Source: Aeromicrobium sp. 9AM
Lineage (GTDB): Bacteria; Actinomycetota; Actinomycetes; Propionibacteriales; Nocardioidaceae
Direction of reading: 5' to 3'
Assembly: GCF_902506105.1 (NCBI RefSeq)
Contig: NZ_LR733304.1
Coordinates: forward strand, 1,845,458-1,909,457
Length of the DNA stretch: 64,000 bases
Shown: positions 46,996 through 54,600 of the stretch, piece after piece
Layout of the letters: every line of letters starts with the position of its first letter
How positions within the stretch are numbered: position 1 is the stretch's first letter
Program-made: the position numbers and the translations under genes
Notes under the pieces: model-generated
What the model saw: the letters and a program-made list of their open reading frames with translations, nothing else
Databases searched by the model: none
What the model was told of the DNA's origin: nothing

Positions 46996-47862
46996 ATGAC
47001 CGATCCCGCTGCTCGAACCGTGCTCATCACCGGCTGCTCGTCCGGCATCGGGGAGGCGACGGCTGCTCGCCTGTCGAAGTCCGGCTGGACCGTCTACGCC
47101 ACGGCGCGCAGGCCCGAGACCCTCGACGCATTGGCGGCGGGCGGGTGCCGCGCCCTCGCGCTCGACGTCACGAGTGAGGACTCGATGACCACAGCCGTGG
47201 ACACGGTGCTCGGCGAGGCCGGTCGCATCGACGCACTCGTCAACAACGCCGGATACTCGCAGTCCGGTGCGGTCGAGACGCTGGACCTCGACGACGTACG
47301 CCGGCAGTTCGAGACCAACGTGTTCGGCCTGGTCCGGATGTGCCAGCTCGTGCTGCCGTCGATGCGACAGAAGGGCTCCGGGCGCATCGTCAACATCTCG
47401 TCGATGGGCGGCCGGCTCGTGTTCCCGGGCGGCGGGGCGTACCACGCGACGAAGTACGCCGTGGAGGCCTTGTCGGACGCGTTGCGGTTCGAGGTCGCCG
47501 GGTTCGGCGTCAAGGTCGTGATCGTCGAGCCGGGCCTGATCACGACGAACTTCGAGAATGCCGCAGTCGCGTCGATGGCGGGCAACGACGACGGCCCGTA
47601 CGCGGAGTTCAACGCCGAGGTCGCCAAGGCGACCAAGGAGGTGTATGCGGGGCCCATGCGGCACCTCGGAGGGGGCCCTGACGCGGTCGCCAAGGTCATC
47701 GAGAGGTCGCTGACCACCCGTCGGCCCAGGATCCGCTACACCGTCACGCCGTCTGCGAGCCTGTCGATCCGCAGCCGCAACCTCATGGGAGCGCGTGGTT
47801 GGGACGCGGTGCTGCGGACTCAGTTCCCTCAGCCGGCAGCGCCGGCACCCCAGGACGACTGA
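46996..47862 (+). CDS. Short-chain dehydrogenase/reductase
   Basis: 288 aa classical-type SDR: cofactor motif TGCSSGIG near residue 12-19, NNAG near 88, catalytic Ser in NISSMGG and YHATK with the active Tyr and Lys. It reduces or oxidises an unidentified alcohol or ketone. Its last 80 bases overlap the end of the convergent phosphatase gene, an unusually long overlap for this window; both reading frames look normal to their ends. Confidence 0.88.
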   Translation: MTDPAARTVLITGCSSGIGEATAARLSKSGWTVYATARRPETLDALAAGGCRALALDVTSEDSMTTAVDTVLGEAGRIDALVNNAGYSQSGAVETLDLDDVRRQFETNVFGLVRMCQLVLPSMRQKGSGRIVNISSMGGRLVFPGGGAYHATKYAVEALSDALRFEVAGFGVKVVIVEPGLITTNFENAAVASMAGNDDGPYAEFNAEVAKATKEVYAGPMRHLGGGPDAVAKVIERSLTTRRPRIRYTVTPSASLSIRSRNLMGARGWDAVLRTQFPQPAAPAPQDD

Positions 47863-48958
47863 GGATCAGCACCGCTCGGTCGTCGTCGCCCGTCGTGACC
47901 ATCTTGAGGATGCGGCGTGGTGCCTGGTCGAAGCCTGCCGTCACGATCGTCGCCGCCTCCGTGCGCAGCCACTCGATGCCGGCCGTGAAGTCCTGCGTCC
48001 GCGACTCGACGACGCCGTCGGTGTAGAACATCAGCGCATCGCCGACCTCGAGGCGTCCGGTCGTCTGGTGGAAGTCCGGCCGCTTCATGATGCCGAGCGC
48101 CGTGCCGCGCGCACCGTCGATCTGCCACACCGAGCTGGCCGAGTCCCAGCGCAGCGCCGGAGGGTGTCCGGCGTTGATGATCGAGTAATTCCCGCTCGGC
48201 AGGTCGATCAGGACGTGCACCGCCGTGGCGAAGCCCTCGTCCCAGTTCTGCCGGACCAGGAAGTCGTTGCCGGCGGCGAACAGGCCGAGCGGAGGCAGGG
48301 CACCGATGAGGCCACCGAGCGCGCCCGCGAACTGCAGGGACTGGGTGCCTGCGGCCACGCCCTTGCCGCACACGTCGACCAGGACCATCTCGAGCTTGGT
48401 CTCGTCCTCCGACAGGTTGGCGACGAGGAAGTCACCGGCGAACTTGGCGCCCCCCGCCGGCAGCATCGCGGACTGCGACTTCCAGCCCGTGGGCAGCGGC
48501 GGAACGACGCCCTGCGCCTGGAGCCGGTCCTTGAGGTCGACCAGCATCGCCTCACCGAGAGGGCCCGGCAGGCCGCTGCGGTGACGGCTCGACTCGAACA
48601 GCACGATGACGGCGACGAGCGCCATGACGATCAGAGTGCTGACCCGGCCCGTGGTCATGCCCGACTTGATCGTCTCGTGCGTCACTGTGATCGCCGTCGC
48701 CGCGACGATGAACAGCACCAGTGCGAGCAGCGGCTTGTAGCGCAGGGCCATCGTGCCGAGCAGGATCGGGATCACGAAGGTCGCCGCCGGGAATGTGTTG
48801 TAGCTGATCAGCGACAGCAGCATGATGCCGGTGGACAGGACGATCAAGCCGCCGAGGACCGCGACCTGTCCTTCACTGGTGCCGGTGCGCCACCGGACGA
48901 TGCGCTCATCGACGTAGCCCGCCAGTGTGGGCAGCGTCCGCCGGAACCGAGTCGTCAC
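47783..48958 (-). CDS. Membrane-bound SpoIIE/PP2C-type serine phosphatase
   Basis: 391 aa. About four membrane segments between residues 35 and 125 are followed by a PP2C-like SpoIIE domain: GGAKFAGDFLVANL, MVLVDVCGKGVAAGTQS (Asp of the metal site), AGHPPALRW and DALMFYTDGVVES (metal-site Asp). Such enzymes reset anti-sigma-factor antagonists. GTG 48958 lies 7 nt behind a -10 box TAGGGT. No anti-sigma or antagonist gene is adjacent, so the partner is unknown. Confidence 0.87.
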   Translation of the reverse strand: MTTRFRRTLPTLAGYVDERIVRWRTGTSEGQVAVLGGLIVLSTGIMLLSLISYNTFPAATFVIPILLGTMALRYKPLLALVLFIVAATAITVTHETIKSGMTTGRVSTLIVMALVAVIVLFESSRHRSGLPGPLGEAMLVDLKDRLQAQGVVPPLPTGWKSQSAMLPAGGAKFAGDFLVANLSEDETKLEMVLVDVCGKGVAAGTQSLQFAGALGGLIGALPPLGLFAAGNDFLVRQNWDEGFATAVHVLIDLPSGNYSIINAGHPPALRWDSASSVWQIDGARGTALGIMKRPDFHQTTGRLEVGDALMFYTDGVVESRTQDFTAGIEWLRTEAATIVTAGFDQAPRRILKMVTTGDDDRAVLILSRPGVPALPAEGTESAAPRPNHALP

Positions 48959-48965
48959 ACCATCG

Positions 48966-48971
48966 ACCCTA
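48966..48971 (-). promoter_or_regulatory. -10 box of the SpoIIE-like phosphatase gene (leaderless)
   Basis: TAGGGT on the minus strand, 7 nt before the GTG at 48958. It overlaps the end of the upstream nei gene. Confidence 0.45.
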
Positions 48972-49781
48972 TCCACGATGCTGGCATGTCGGACACCAAA
49001 ACAGGTTTCTGCCGGCGAGGACTCGGCGTCGCACGGGCATCCCGCAGACGAGACAGGCTTGCCCTTCTCGCCGGTAGACGTAGACCTCTCCCCCGTGGTC
49101 GTCGGCACGCGGCGGACGGCCCATCGCCTCGGGCTCGTGCTCGGGCCTGACGGTGTCGATCCGGCCGGTGCGCACCCCGTCGCGCATCAGGTCGACGAGG
49201 TCGGCCCACATCGCGTTCCAGCGCTTGTGAGTGACTCGGCGCCCAGCGGTCATCGGAGCCACCTCGTTGCGGAACAACACCTCCGCCCGGTAGACGTTGC
49301 CGACCCCGCCGAGCACCGCCTGATCCATCAGCAACGCGGCGATCGGGGTCGTGGAGCGGTGGATGCGGTGCCAGGCGCGATCCGGGTCGGCATCAGCCCG
49401 CAACGGATCCGGGCCGAGTCGGGCGATCCGGGCGTCGACCTCCGGGGGCGTCAGCAGCTCGCACGTGTTGGCTCCTCGCAGATCGGCCGTCGACCCGGCT
49501 TCGAGGCGCCACCGCACCTGCCCCACGACGGGACGATCGACGCCGGGGCTGATGACGAACGTCCCGTAGAGGCCGAGGTGGACGTGCGCCTGCTCCGGCA
49601 CGTCGGCGAACGAGACGAAAAGGTGCTTGCCCCACGCCTCTGCGCCGTCGAGCACGTGTCCGTCGATCCGTGCCGCCTCGGCGGCGAACCGGCCCTGCGG
49701 GCTCGACGAGGTCACGGCCCGCCCGACGTACGTCGTGCGGAGCTCGTCGGCCAGGCGGTGGAGCGTGTGCCCCTCAGGCAA
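48969..49781 (-). CDS. Fpg/Nei-family DNA glycosylase, Nei2-like
   Basis: 270 aa base-excision enzyme. Pro2 and Glu3 in PEGHTLHRLA form the N-terminal catalytic site, so the start must be the TTG at 49781 directly before Pro2. The C-terminal zinc finger is CLVC-(16)-CPTC. The helix-two-turn-helix region has GVGNVYRAEVLF. The HTLHRLA version of the N-terminus resembles mycobacterial Nei2 (Rv2464c). It overlaps the rpiB stop by 8 nt and is probably co-translated with it. Confidence 0.92.
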   Translation of the reverse strand: MPEGHTLHRLADELRTTYVGRAVTSSSPQGRFAAEAARIDGHVLDGAEAWGKHLFVSFADVPEQAHVHLGLYGTFVISPGVDRPVVGQVRWRLEAGSTADLRGANTCELLTPPEVDARIARLGPDPLRADADPDRAWHRIHRSTTPIAALLMDQAVLGGVGNVYRAEVLFRNEVAPMTAGRRVTHKRWNAMWADLVDLMRDGVRTGRIDTVRPEHEPEAMGRPPRADDHGGEVYVYRREGQACLVCGMPVRRRVLAGRNLFWCPTCQHRG

Positions 49782-50232
49782 GCTCGCCGGTCTCCTCGTA
49801 GGAGAGCAGCATGTCGATCCGGCGCTGGTGGCGCTCGGCGTGGCTCCACGGCGTCGTCAGGAACGTCTCGACGATCGCCGTCGCCTCGTCGGCGGTGTGC
49901 ATCCGCGCACCGACCGCGACGACCTGGGCGTCGTTGTGCTGACGGGCCAGCGAAGCCGTCTCGGTGCTCCAGGCGAGCGCGGCACGCGCACCCCTGACCT
50001 TGTTGGCGGCGATCTGCTCGCCGTTGCCCGAGCCTCCGATGACGACCGCCAGCGAGCCGGGTTCGCCGACCGCGGCGGCAGCCGCAGCGATGCAGTAGAG
50101 CGGGTAGTCGTCCTCGGAGTCGTATGTCTCGGCGCCATGGTCGACGGCTTCGTATCCGTTGTCGTTGAGCCAGGCGATGAGGTGGGTCTTGAGCTCGAAG
50201 CCTGCGTGGTCTGAGCCGATGTGGACGCGCAT
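49774..50232 (-). CDS. rpiB: Ribose-5-phosphate isomerase B
   Basis: 152 aa enzyme that interconverts ribose 5-phosphate and ribulose 5-phosphate. IGSDHAGFELK at the N-terminus and GGSGNGEQIAANKV with the catalytic Glu that replaces the Cys of the E. coli enzyme, as in mycobacteria. ATG 50232 fits a -10 box AAGACT 6 nt upstream. Order rpiB-nei matches Rv2465c-Rv2464c. Confidence 0.93.
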   Translation of the reverse strand: MRVHIGSDHAGFELKTHLIAWLNDNGYEAVDHGAETYDSEDDYPLYCIAAAAAAVGEPGSLAVVIGGSGNGEQIAANKVRGARAALAWSTETASLARQHNDAQVVAVGARMHTADEATAIVETFLTTPWSHAERHQRRIDMLLSYEETGELA

Positions 50233-50265
50233 GTGCTCAGTCTTCCAGTCCCTGCGGCAAGCTGC

Positions 50266-51804
50266 TCAGGCACCTCTGACGAGCTCGCGCACGAAAGCCG
50301 CGAACGCGTCGGCGGACTCCTCGCCCACGAAGTCCCCCAGCACGTAGCGCTTGCGTTCGGCCCGCGCCGCGGCGAGCGGGTCACGTACGAGGAGGTCGTC
50401 AAGCACCTCGTCGAGGTTGGACATGTCGCCGAGCAGGACGTAGCCGGTCTGCGCGACCGAGAACTCGTCGCGAAACTCCTCGATGCCGGCGCGCATGCTC
50501 GTCATGGCGTACGGCTTCTCGGACTGCAGGAAGTCCGAGACGACGCTCGAGACGTCGGAGATGAGGGCGTGCGAGTGGTTGGCGCAGTCGACCACGCTCC
50601 ACTCCTTGTCGACGACCTTGCCCCAGCGATGGCGACGGTCCGAGGAGTTGCGGTCGGCGCGCAGGATGTCGCGGATCTCCTGGATGACCGCTGCGCGGCG
50701 GCGCCAGCGATAGCTCAACGGGTGGGGCCGGAAGATCACCGAGACGTCCCGGGCGATGAGGGCTCGCACGATGTCTGGCCCCTTCTCGAGCGACGAGAAG
50801 TTGACCGCGTCGTCCACACCGTGCCAGGTCGGGGCGTAGAGCACGCGCTTGGGCCGGCGCTCGGCGATCGGACCTCGTGCCGGCAGCACCCCGGAGGCCT
50901 GCGGACGGCCCAGGATGCGGAACTTCTCGGGCGCTACGTGGATGCCGTGGCGCTCATAGCGGTCGATGCCGGCCTGGCCGCAGACCACGAGGATGTCGTA
51001 CAGCGCGTGGCGCGGGTTGAAGTTGGCCGGCTTGTCGGAGTCGCCGTGGTTGAGCCACACGTGGGTCAGGTCGGTGTGGTCCATGAACCCCTTGTTGGAC
51101 TGCGCGTTCTGCACGTAGAAGACCGCGCGGATCGAGCGCACGAACAACGAGTCGAGATCGCGCGTCCCGCGGGAGCCGAGCTGGACGAGCGGCGACGTGA
51201 GGTCGGCGCCGTCGAGGATCAAGGGGAGGTACTTCTCGTGCAGTGTGATCACGACGCAGCGCTCGCCGGAGCGCAGCAGGTAGGGCTCCCACATGCGCAG
51301 CTGCCAGGGCCCGCCCGAGCGCCCGGCGAAGCCCATCGCGATCGTCGGCGCGTACGCCTCCAGAGCCTCGCGGACCCGCCGGCCGTGGCGCAGGTAGCGG
51401 AGCATCGTGCCCGCGCACGCGAGCCACGCGACGACCGCCACGACAGCCAACGCCACGAACGCCGCCGATGGCGCGCCGACAACCGTCAGCATCACCGCCA
51501 CGACGGCAGCGGCGAGGCTGACCCAGGTGTGCGCCTCGACGGGGATGCGGCTGGGTCGCGGTGGACCGTCCGGCACTCCCGGCAGCCCGTACGCGTACGA
51601 GGGGGTCTCCGAGATCCGCGGGACCAGGAAGGAGCCGGCGACCAGCACGACCAGCGATGCGAACGTGGCCGGGCCGGGAAGGAGTGCCAGCAGGACGACG
51701 AGGGCGACGCCGACGACGGGCAGGACGATCAGCCTCGGGCGTTCGGCGACCTGCTTGCGGAGGGTCTGGGTGCGCTTGCTCGACAGCCACACATCCCCGC
51801 TCAC
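50266..51804 (-). CDS. CDP-glycerol glycerophosphotransferase-family protein (teichoic-acid type)
   Basis: 512 aa. Two to four hydrophobic segments in the first 145 residues anchor it in the membrane; the rest is a TagB/TagF-like transferase domain with VLYAPTWHG, IFRPHPLSYRW and ALISDVSSVVSDFL. It should add polyol-phosphate units to a cell-wall polymer. GTG 51804 lies 6 nt behind a -10 box CATACT. No other wall-polymer genes are adjacent, so the acceptor is unknown. Confidence 0.85.
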   Translation of the reverse strand: MSGDVWLSSKRTQTLRKQVAERPRLIVLPVVGVALVVLLALLPGPATFASLVVLVAGSFLVPRISETPSYAYGLPGVPDGPPRPSRIPVEAHTWVSLAAAVVAVMLTVVGAPSAAFVALAVVAVVAWLACAGTMLRYLRHGRRVREALEAYAPTIAMGFAGRSGGPWQLRMWEPYLLRSGERCVVITLHEKYLPLILDGADLTSPLVQLGSRGTRDLDSLFVRSIRAVFYVQNAQSNKGFMDHTDLTHVWLNHGDSDKPANFNPRHALYDILVVCGQAGIDRYERHGIHVAPEKFRILGRPQASGVLPARGPIAERRPKRVLYAPTWHGVDDAVNFSSLEKGPDIVRALIARDVSVIFRPHPLSYRWRRRAAVIQEIRDILRADRNSSDRRHRWGKVVDKEWSVVDCANHSHALISDVSSVVSDFLQSEKPYAMTSMRAGIEEFRDEFSVAQTGYVLLGDMSNLDEVLDDLLVRDPLAAARAERKRYVLGDFVGEESADAFAAFVRELVRGA

Positions 51805-51810
51805 GCGCCC

Positions 51811-51816
51811 AGTATG
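51811..51816 (-). promoter_or_regulatory. -10 box of the CDP-glycerol transferase gene (leaderless)
   Basis: CATACT on the minus strand, 6 nt before the GTG at 51804. Confidence 0.4.
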
Positions 51817-51820
51817 CCAG

Positions 51821-52714
51821 TCAGCGGGCACGCGCCCGACGGGCGTCGAGCAGGGCGCCGACCATCGTCACCGACGCACGTGCTGCATCGAACACCGCCG
51901 GCTGGCGCCAGTAGGAGTGCACCATGCCCAGCGCGCGGAACGCCGTCACGTCGACGCCGGCCTCGGCCAGCTGGGCCGCGTAGACCTCGCCCTGGTCGCG
52001 CAGCAGGTCGTGCTCGTTGGTCACCAGGAACGCCGGCGGGTGGTCGGCGAGGTTGGTCGCGTTGACGACCGACACCTCCGGCAGGTCACCCGTGGCGCCG
52101 GGCGCGTAGGACTCCCAGAACCAGTCCATCGCCGTGCGCTCGAGTGCCGCGTTGTCGTCGGGACCGCTGAGGTCAGCGCGTCGGTCGACCGGCGGGTACA
52201 TCAGCACCTGGAAGTCGATCGCGGTCGGCTCCCGCACGGCCAGTCCGGCGACGAGGTTGGCGCCTGAGGAGTCGCCGATCGCCGGCAGGAAGGACGCGTC
52301 GATCCGGTGCTCACGATCGTGCGACCGGAGCCACCTCGCGGCGGCCTGCACGTCGTCGAGCGGCGCTGGGTAGGGCTCCTCGGGCGCCCGGCGGTAGTCC
52401 ACCGCCAGCAGCGCCCACCCCGTCGTGTGCGCGAGGTAGCGGCAGAAGGCGTCGTGGGTCTCGAGGTCGTGCAGGACCCAGCCGCCACCGTGCACGTACA
52501 GGGCGACGGGCGCGCCCTGCCGCGGCCGGTAGAGCCGGCACGACACACCGTCGGCGTCCACGTCGCTGACGTGGTCGAGGCCGATCTGGTCGGTGCTCGC
52601 CAGCGCGGCGGCCCGGGCGGTCGCACGGACCTCCGCGTACGTCTCGCCGAGCGAGCCGTACGCGGAGGGGCCGAGCGTGTCAAGCAGCGCTCGCGACTGC
52701 GGGTGAAGACTCAT
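51821..52714 (-). CDS. Alpha/beta hydrolase, hormone-sensitive-lipase type
   Basis: 297 aa. The oxyanion motif HGGGW (near 75) and the nucleophile in GDSSGAN (near 148) define the HSL family; Asp and His follow in LVTNEHDLLRD and ALGMVHSY. It should cleave short-chain esters. ATG 52714 lies 7 nt behind a -10 box TAGGCT. In M. tuberculosis an esterase/lipase (lipP) also lies between tig and nei, but that is a different family. Confidence 0.87.
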   Translation of the reverse strand: MSLHPQSRALLDTLGPSAYGSLGETYAEVRATARAAALASTDQIGLDHVSDVDADGVSCRLYRPRQGAPVALYVHGGGWVLHDLETHDAFCRYLAHTTGWALLAVDYRRAPEEPYPAPLDDVQAAARWLRSHDREHRIDASFLPAIGDSSGANLVAGLAVREPTAIDFQVLMYPPVDRRADLSGPDDNAALERTAMDWFWESYAPGATGDLPEVSVVNATNLADHPPAFLVTNEHDLLRDQGEVYAAQLAEAGVDVTAFRALGMVHSYWRQPAVFDAARASVTMVGALLDARRARAR

Positions 52715-52721
52715 GCAAAAG

Positions 52722-52727
52722 AGCCTA
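52722..52727 (-). promoter_or_regulatory. -10 box of the HSL-type hydrolase gene (leaderless)
   Basis: TAGGCT on the minus strand, 7 nt before the ATG at 52714. Confidence 0.45.
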
Positions 52728-52746
52728 GTGGCGGCCCGCGGTCGGT

Positions 52747-53391
52747 TCAGTCGAACGACAGCTCGCCCTTGCGGGTGCGCTTGAGCTCGAAGAAGTCCGG
52801 GTAGTCCGCGAGCAGGCGGGCGCCGTCGAACACCGAGCCGGCCACCTCACCGCGCGGGATGCTCTGGAGCACGGGGCCGAAGAACGCCGTGCCGCCGATG
52901 GAGATGACCGGCGTACCGACCTCCTCACCGACCCGGTCGATGCCGTCCTGGTGCGAGGCGCGCACCGCGTCGTCGAGGGAGATGTCCTCGGCGGCATCGG
53001 CGAGGTCGACCGGCAGGCCGATCTCCTCCAGCACCTCGGCGTAGAGCTGCTTGTCGAACTCGCGGCCTTCGTTGTGGTGCTTGGTGCCGATCGACGTGTA
53101 GAACGACCGCAGTGCCTCCGGGCCGTGGGCCTGCTCGACGGCGATCGCGAGGCGTACGGGGCCCCAGCCGCGCTCCAGCATGTCCTTGTAGCGCTGCTCG
53201 ACGTCCTTGTCGGCATTGAGCACCGAGAGGCTCATGACGTGGAACGTCGTGTGCACGTCGCGCACCTGCTCGACCTCGAGCATCCAGCGGGAGGTGATCC
53301 AGGCGAACGGGCACAAGGGGTCGAACCAGAAGTCGACCGTCTCGGTCGAGGTCGAGACGGTCGGGGACGTGGCGGTGTCAGAAGAAGTCAT
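52747..53391 (-). CDS. DsbA-fold mycothiol-dependent oxidoreductase, Rv2466c-like
   Basis: 214 aa. [20 protein letters not shown] near residues 21-40 and [16 protein letters not shown] clearly place it with Rv2466c, a mycothiol-dependent reductase of the DsbA fold. In Rv2466c, as I recall, the site is CPWC; here it is CPFA, so the second cysteine is missing and only a monothiol reaction is possible. ATG 53391 overlaps the ligase stop (ATGA), so the two genes are coupled. Confidence 0.88.
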   Translation of the reverse strand: MTSSDTATSPTVSTSTETVDFWFDPLCPFAWITSRWMLEVEQVRDVHTTFHVMSLSVLNADKDVEQRYKDMLERGWGPVRLAIAVEQAHGPEALRSFYTSIGTKHHNEGREFDKQLYAEVLEEIGLPVDLADAAEDISLDDAVRASHQDGIDRVGEEVGTPVISIGGTAFFGPVLQSIPRGEVAGSVFDGARLLADYPDFFELKRTRKGELSFD

Positions 53392-54536
53392 GGAAAGTTC
53401 AACAACGCACGACCCGCTCGCATTTCCTCCACGAGAGATCCGACCACGGCGTCGAGCTCTCCGCCGTTCAAGGCGGCCACCCGGCGCTGGCGCTGGTAGG
53501 ACGCTCCGCCGGAGATGATGTCGTGGATGCCGGCCAGCTCGTCGGTGCACTTGAGCCGCTCCGCGACGGGTGCGAGCTGCTCCAGGACGCGGTGCAGATG
53601 GGTCGTCACGAGCTCCTCGTCGGCGTGCTTGTCGAGGATCAGGATCGCGTCCATGCCGTAGCGGGCCGAGCGCCACTTGTTCTCCTGCGCGAACCACGGC
53701 GGCACGGTCGGCAGCTCGCGGCCGGCGTCGAGCTCTGACGAGAAGAACTCGACGAGGCAGTGCGTCAGTGCCGAGATGCTGAGCAGCTCGGCCATCGACG
53801 GGATGCCGTCACACACGCGTACCTCGAGCGTGCCGAACTTGGGTGACGGGCGGATGTCCCAGCGGATCTCGTCGAACACGTCGATGACGCCGGTGTGCAG
53901 CATGTCGTCGACATAGCCCTCGAGCTGACCCCACTCCTCGAACTGGAACGGCAGCCCGGCGGTCGGCAGCTGCTGGAACATCAGGGCGCGGTTCGAGGCG
54001 TACCCCGTCTCCTTGCCACCCCAGAACGGCGACGACGCACTGAGCGCCTGGAGGTGGCCGTAGTACGTCAGCAGGGCACGGCTGATCGGCAGCACCTTGT
54101 CGCGGTCCTCGATGCCGACGTGGACGTGGACGCCGTAGATCAGCATCTGGCGGCCCCACCACTGCGTGCGGTCGATCAGCGTCGCGTACCGCTCCTTGTC
54201 GGTGACCTTCTGGTGGTCCCACGCGGCGAACGGGTGCGTGCCGGCGCACATCAGCTCGACGCGCAACGGATCCGTCACCTCGCGGATCTCGTCGATCGCC
54301 CGCTCGAGGTCGGCGCCCGCCTGGCCCACGGTGTGGCAGACCCCGGAGACGATCTCCACGGTGTTGAGCAACAGCTCCTGGCGGATGTGCGGATGCTCTC
54401 CGCCGCCGTCCGGTGCGACCGCGTCGAGCACGGTCTGCGCGACCTGGCGCAGGTCGCCGGAGTCCGAGTCGACGAGCGCGAGCTCCCACTCGATGCCGAC
54501 CGTTGAGCGCTCGGACTCGGCGAACGGAATGTTCAT
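53388..54536 (-). CDS. Carboxylate-amine ligase, YbdK/glutamate-cysteine-ligase type 2
   Basis: 382 aa of the GCS2 family: [10 protein letters not shown] at the N-terminus, the [15 protein letters not shown] block, [14 protein letters not shown] and [12 protein letters not shown]. These enzymes join an amino acid to a carboxylate with ATP; in an organism that makes mycothiol a glutathione role is unlikely, so the product is open. ATG 54536 is used, with a weak -10 box CAGGAT 6 nt upstream. It is divergent from pepN. Confidence 0.88.
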   Translation of the reverse strand: MNIPFAESERSTVGIEWELALVDSDSGDLRQVAQTVLDAVAPDGGGEHPHIRQELLLNTVEIVSGVCHTVGQAGADLERAIDEIREVTDPLRVELMCAGTHPFAAWDHQKVTDKERYATLIDRTQWWGRQMLIYGVHVHVGIEDRDKVLPISRALLTYYGHLQALSASSPFWGGKETGYASNRALMFQQLPTAGLPFQFEEWGQLEGYVDDMLHTGVIDVFDEIRWDIRPSPKFGTLEVRVCDGIPSMAELLSISALTHCLVEFFSSELDAGRELPTVPPWFAQENKWRSARYGMDAILILDKHADEELVTTHLHRVLEQLAPVAERLKCTDELAGIHDIISGGASYQRQRRVAALNGGELDAVVGSLVEEMRAGRALLNFP

Positions 54537-54600
54537 AGGTCCATCCTGCCCGAGATCGGACCGTCCACCCGCCTCGTCCCACGGACGGCAGCGTGAAACC

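Noticed and set aside
54166..54600. An N-terminal extension of pepN
   Set aside because: It is antisense to the YbdK-type ligase gene and unlike any M1 peptidase; ATG 54601 fits homologues.
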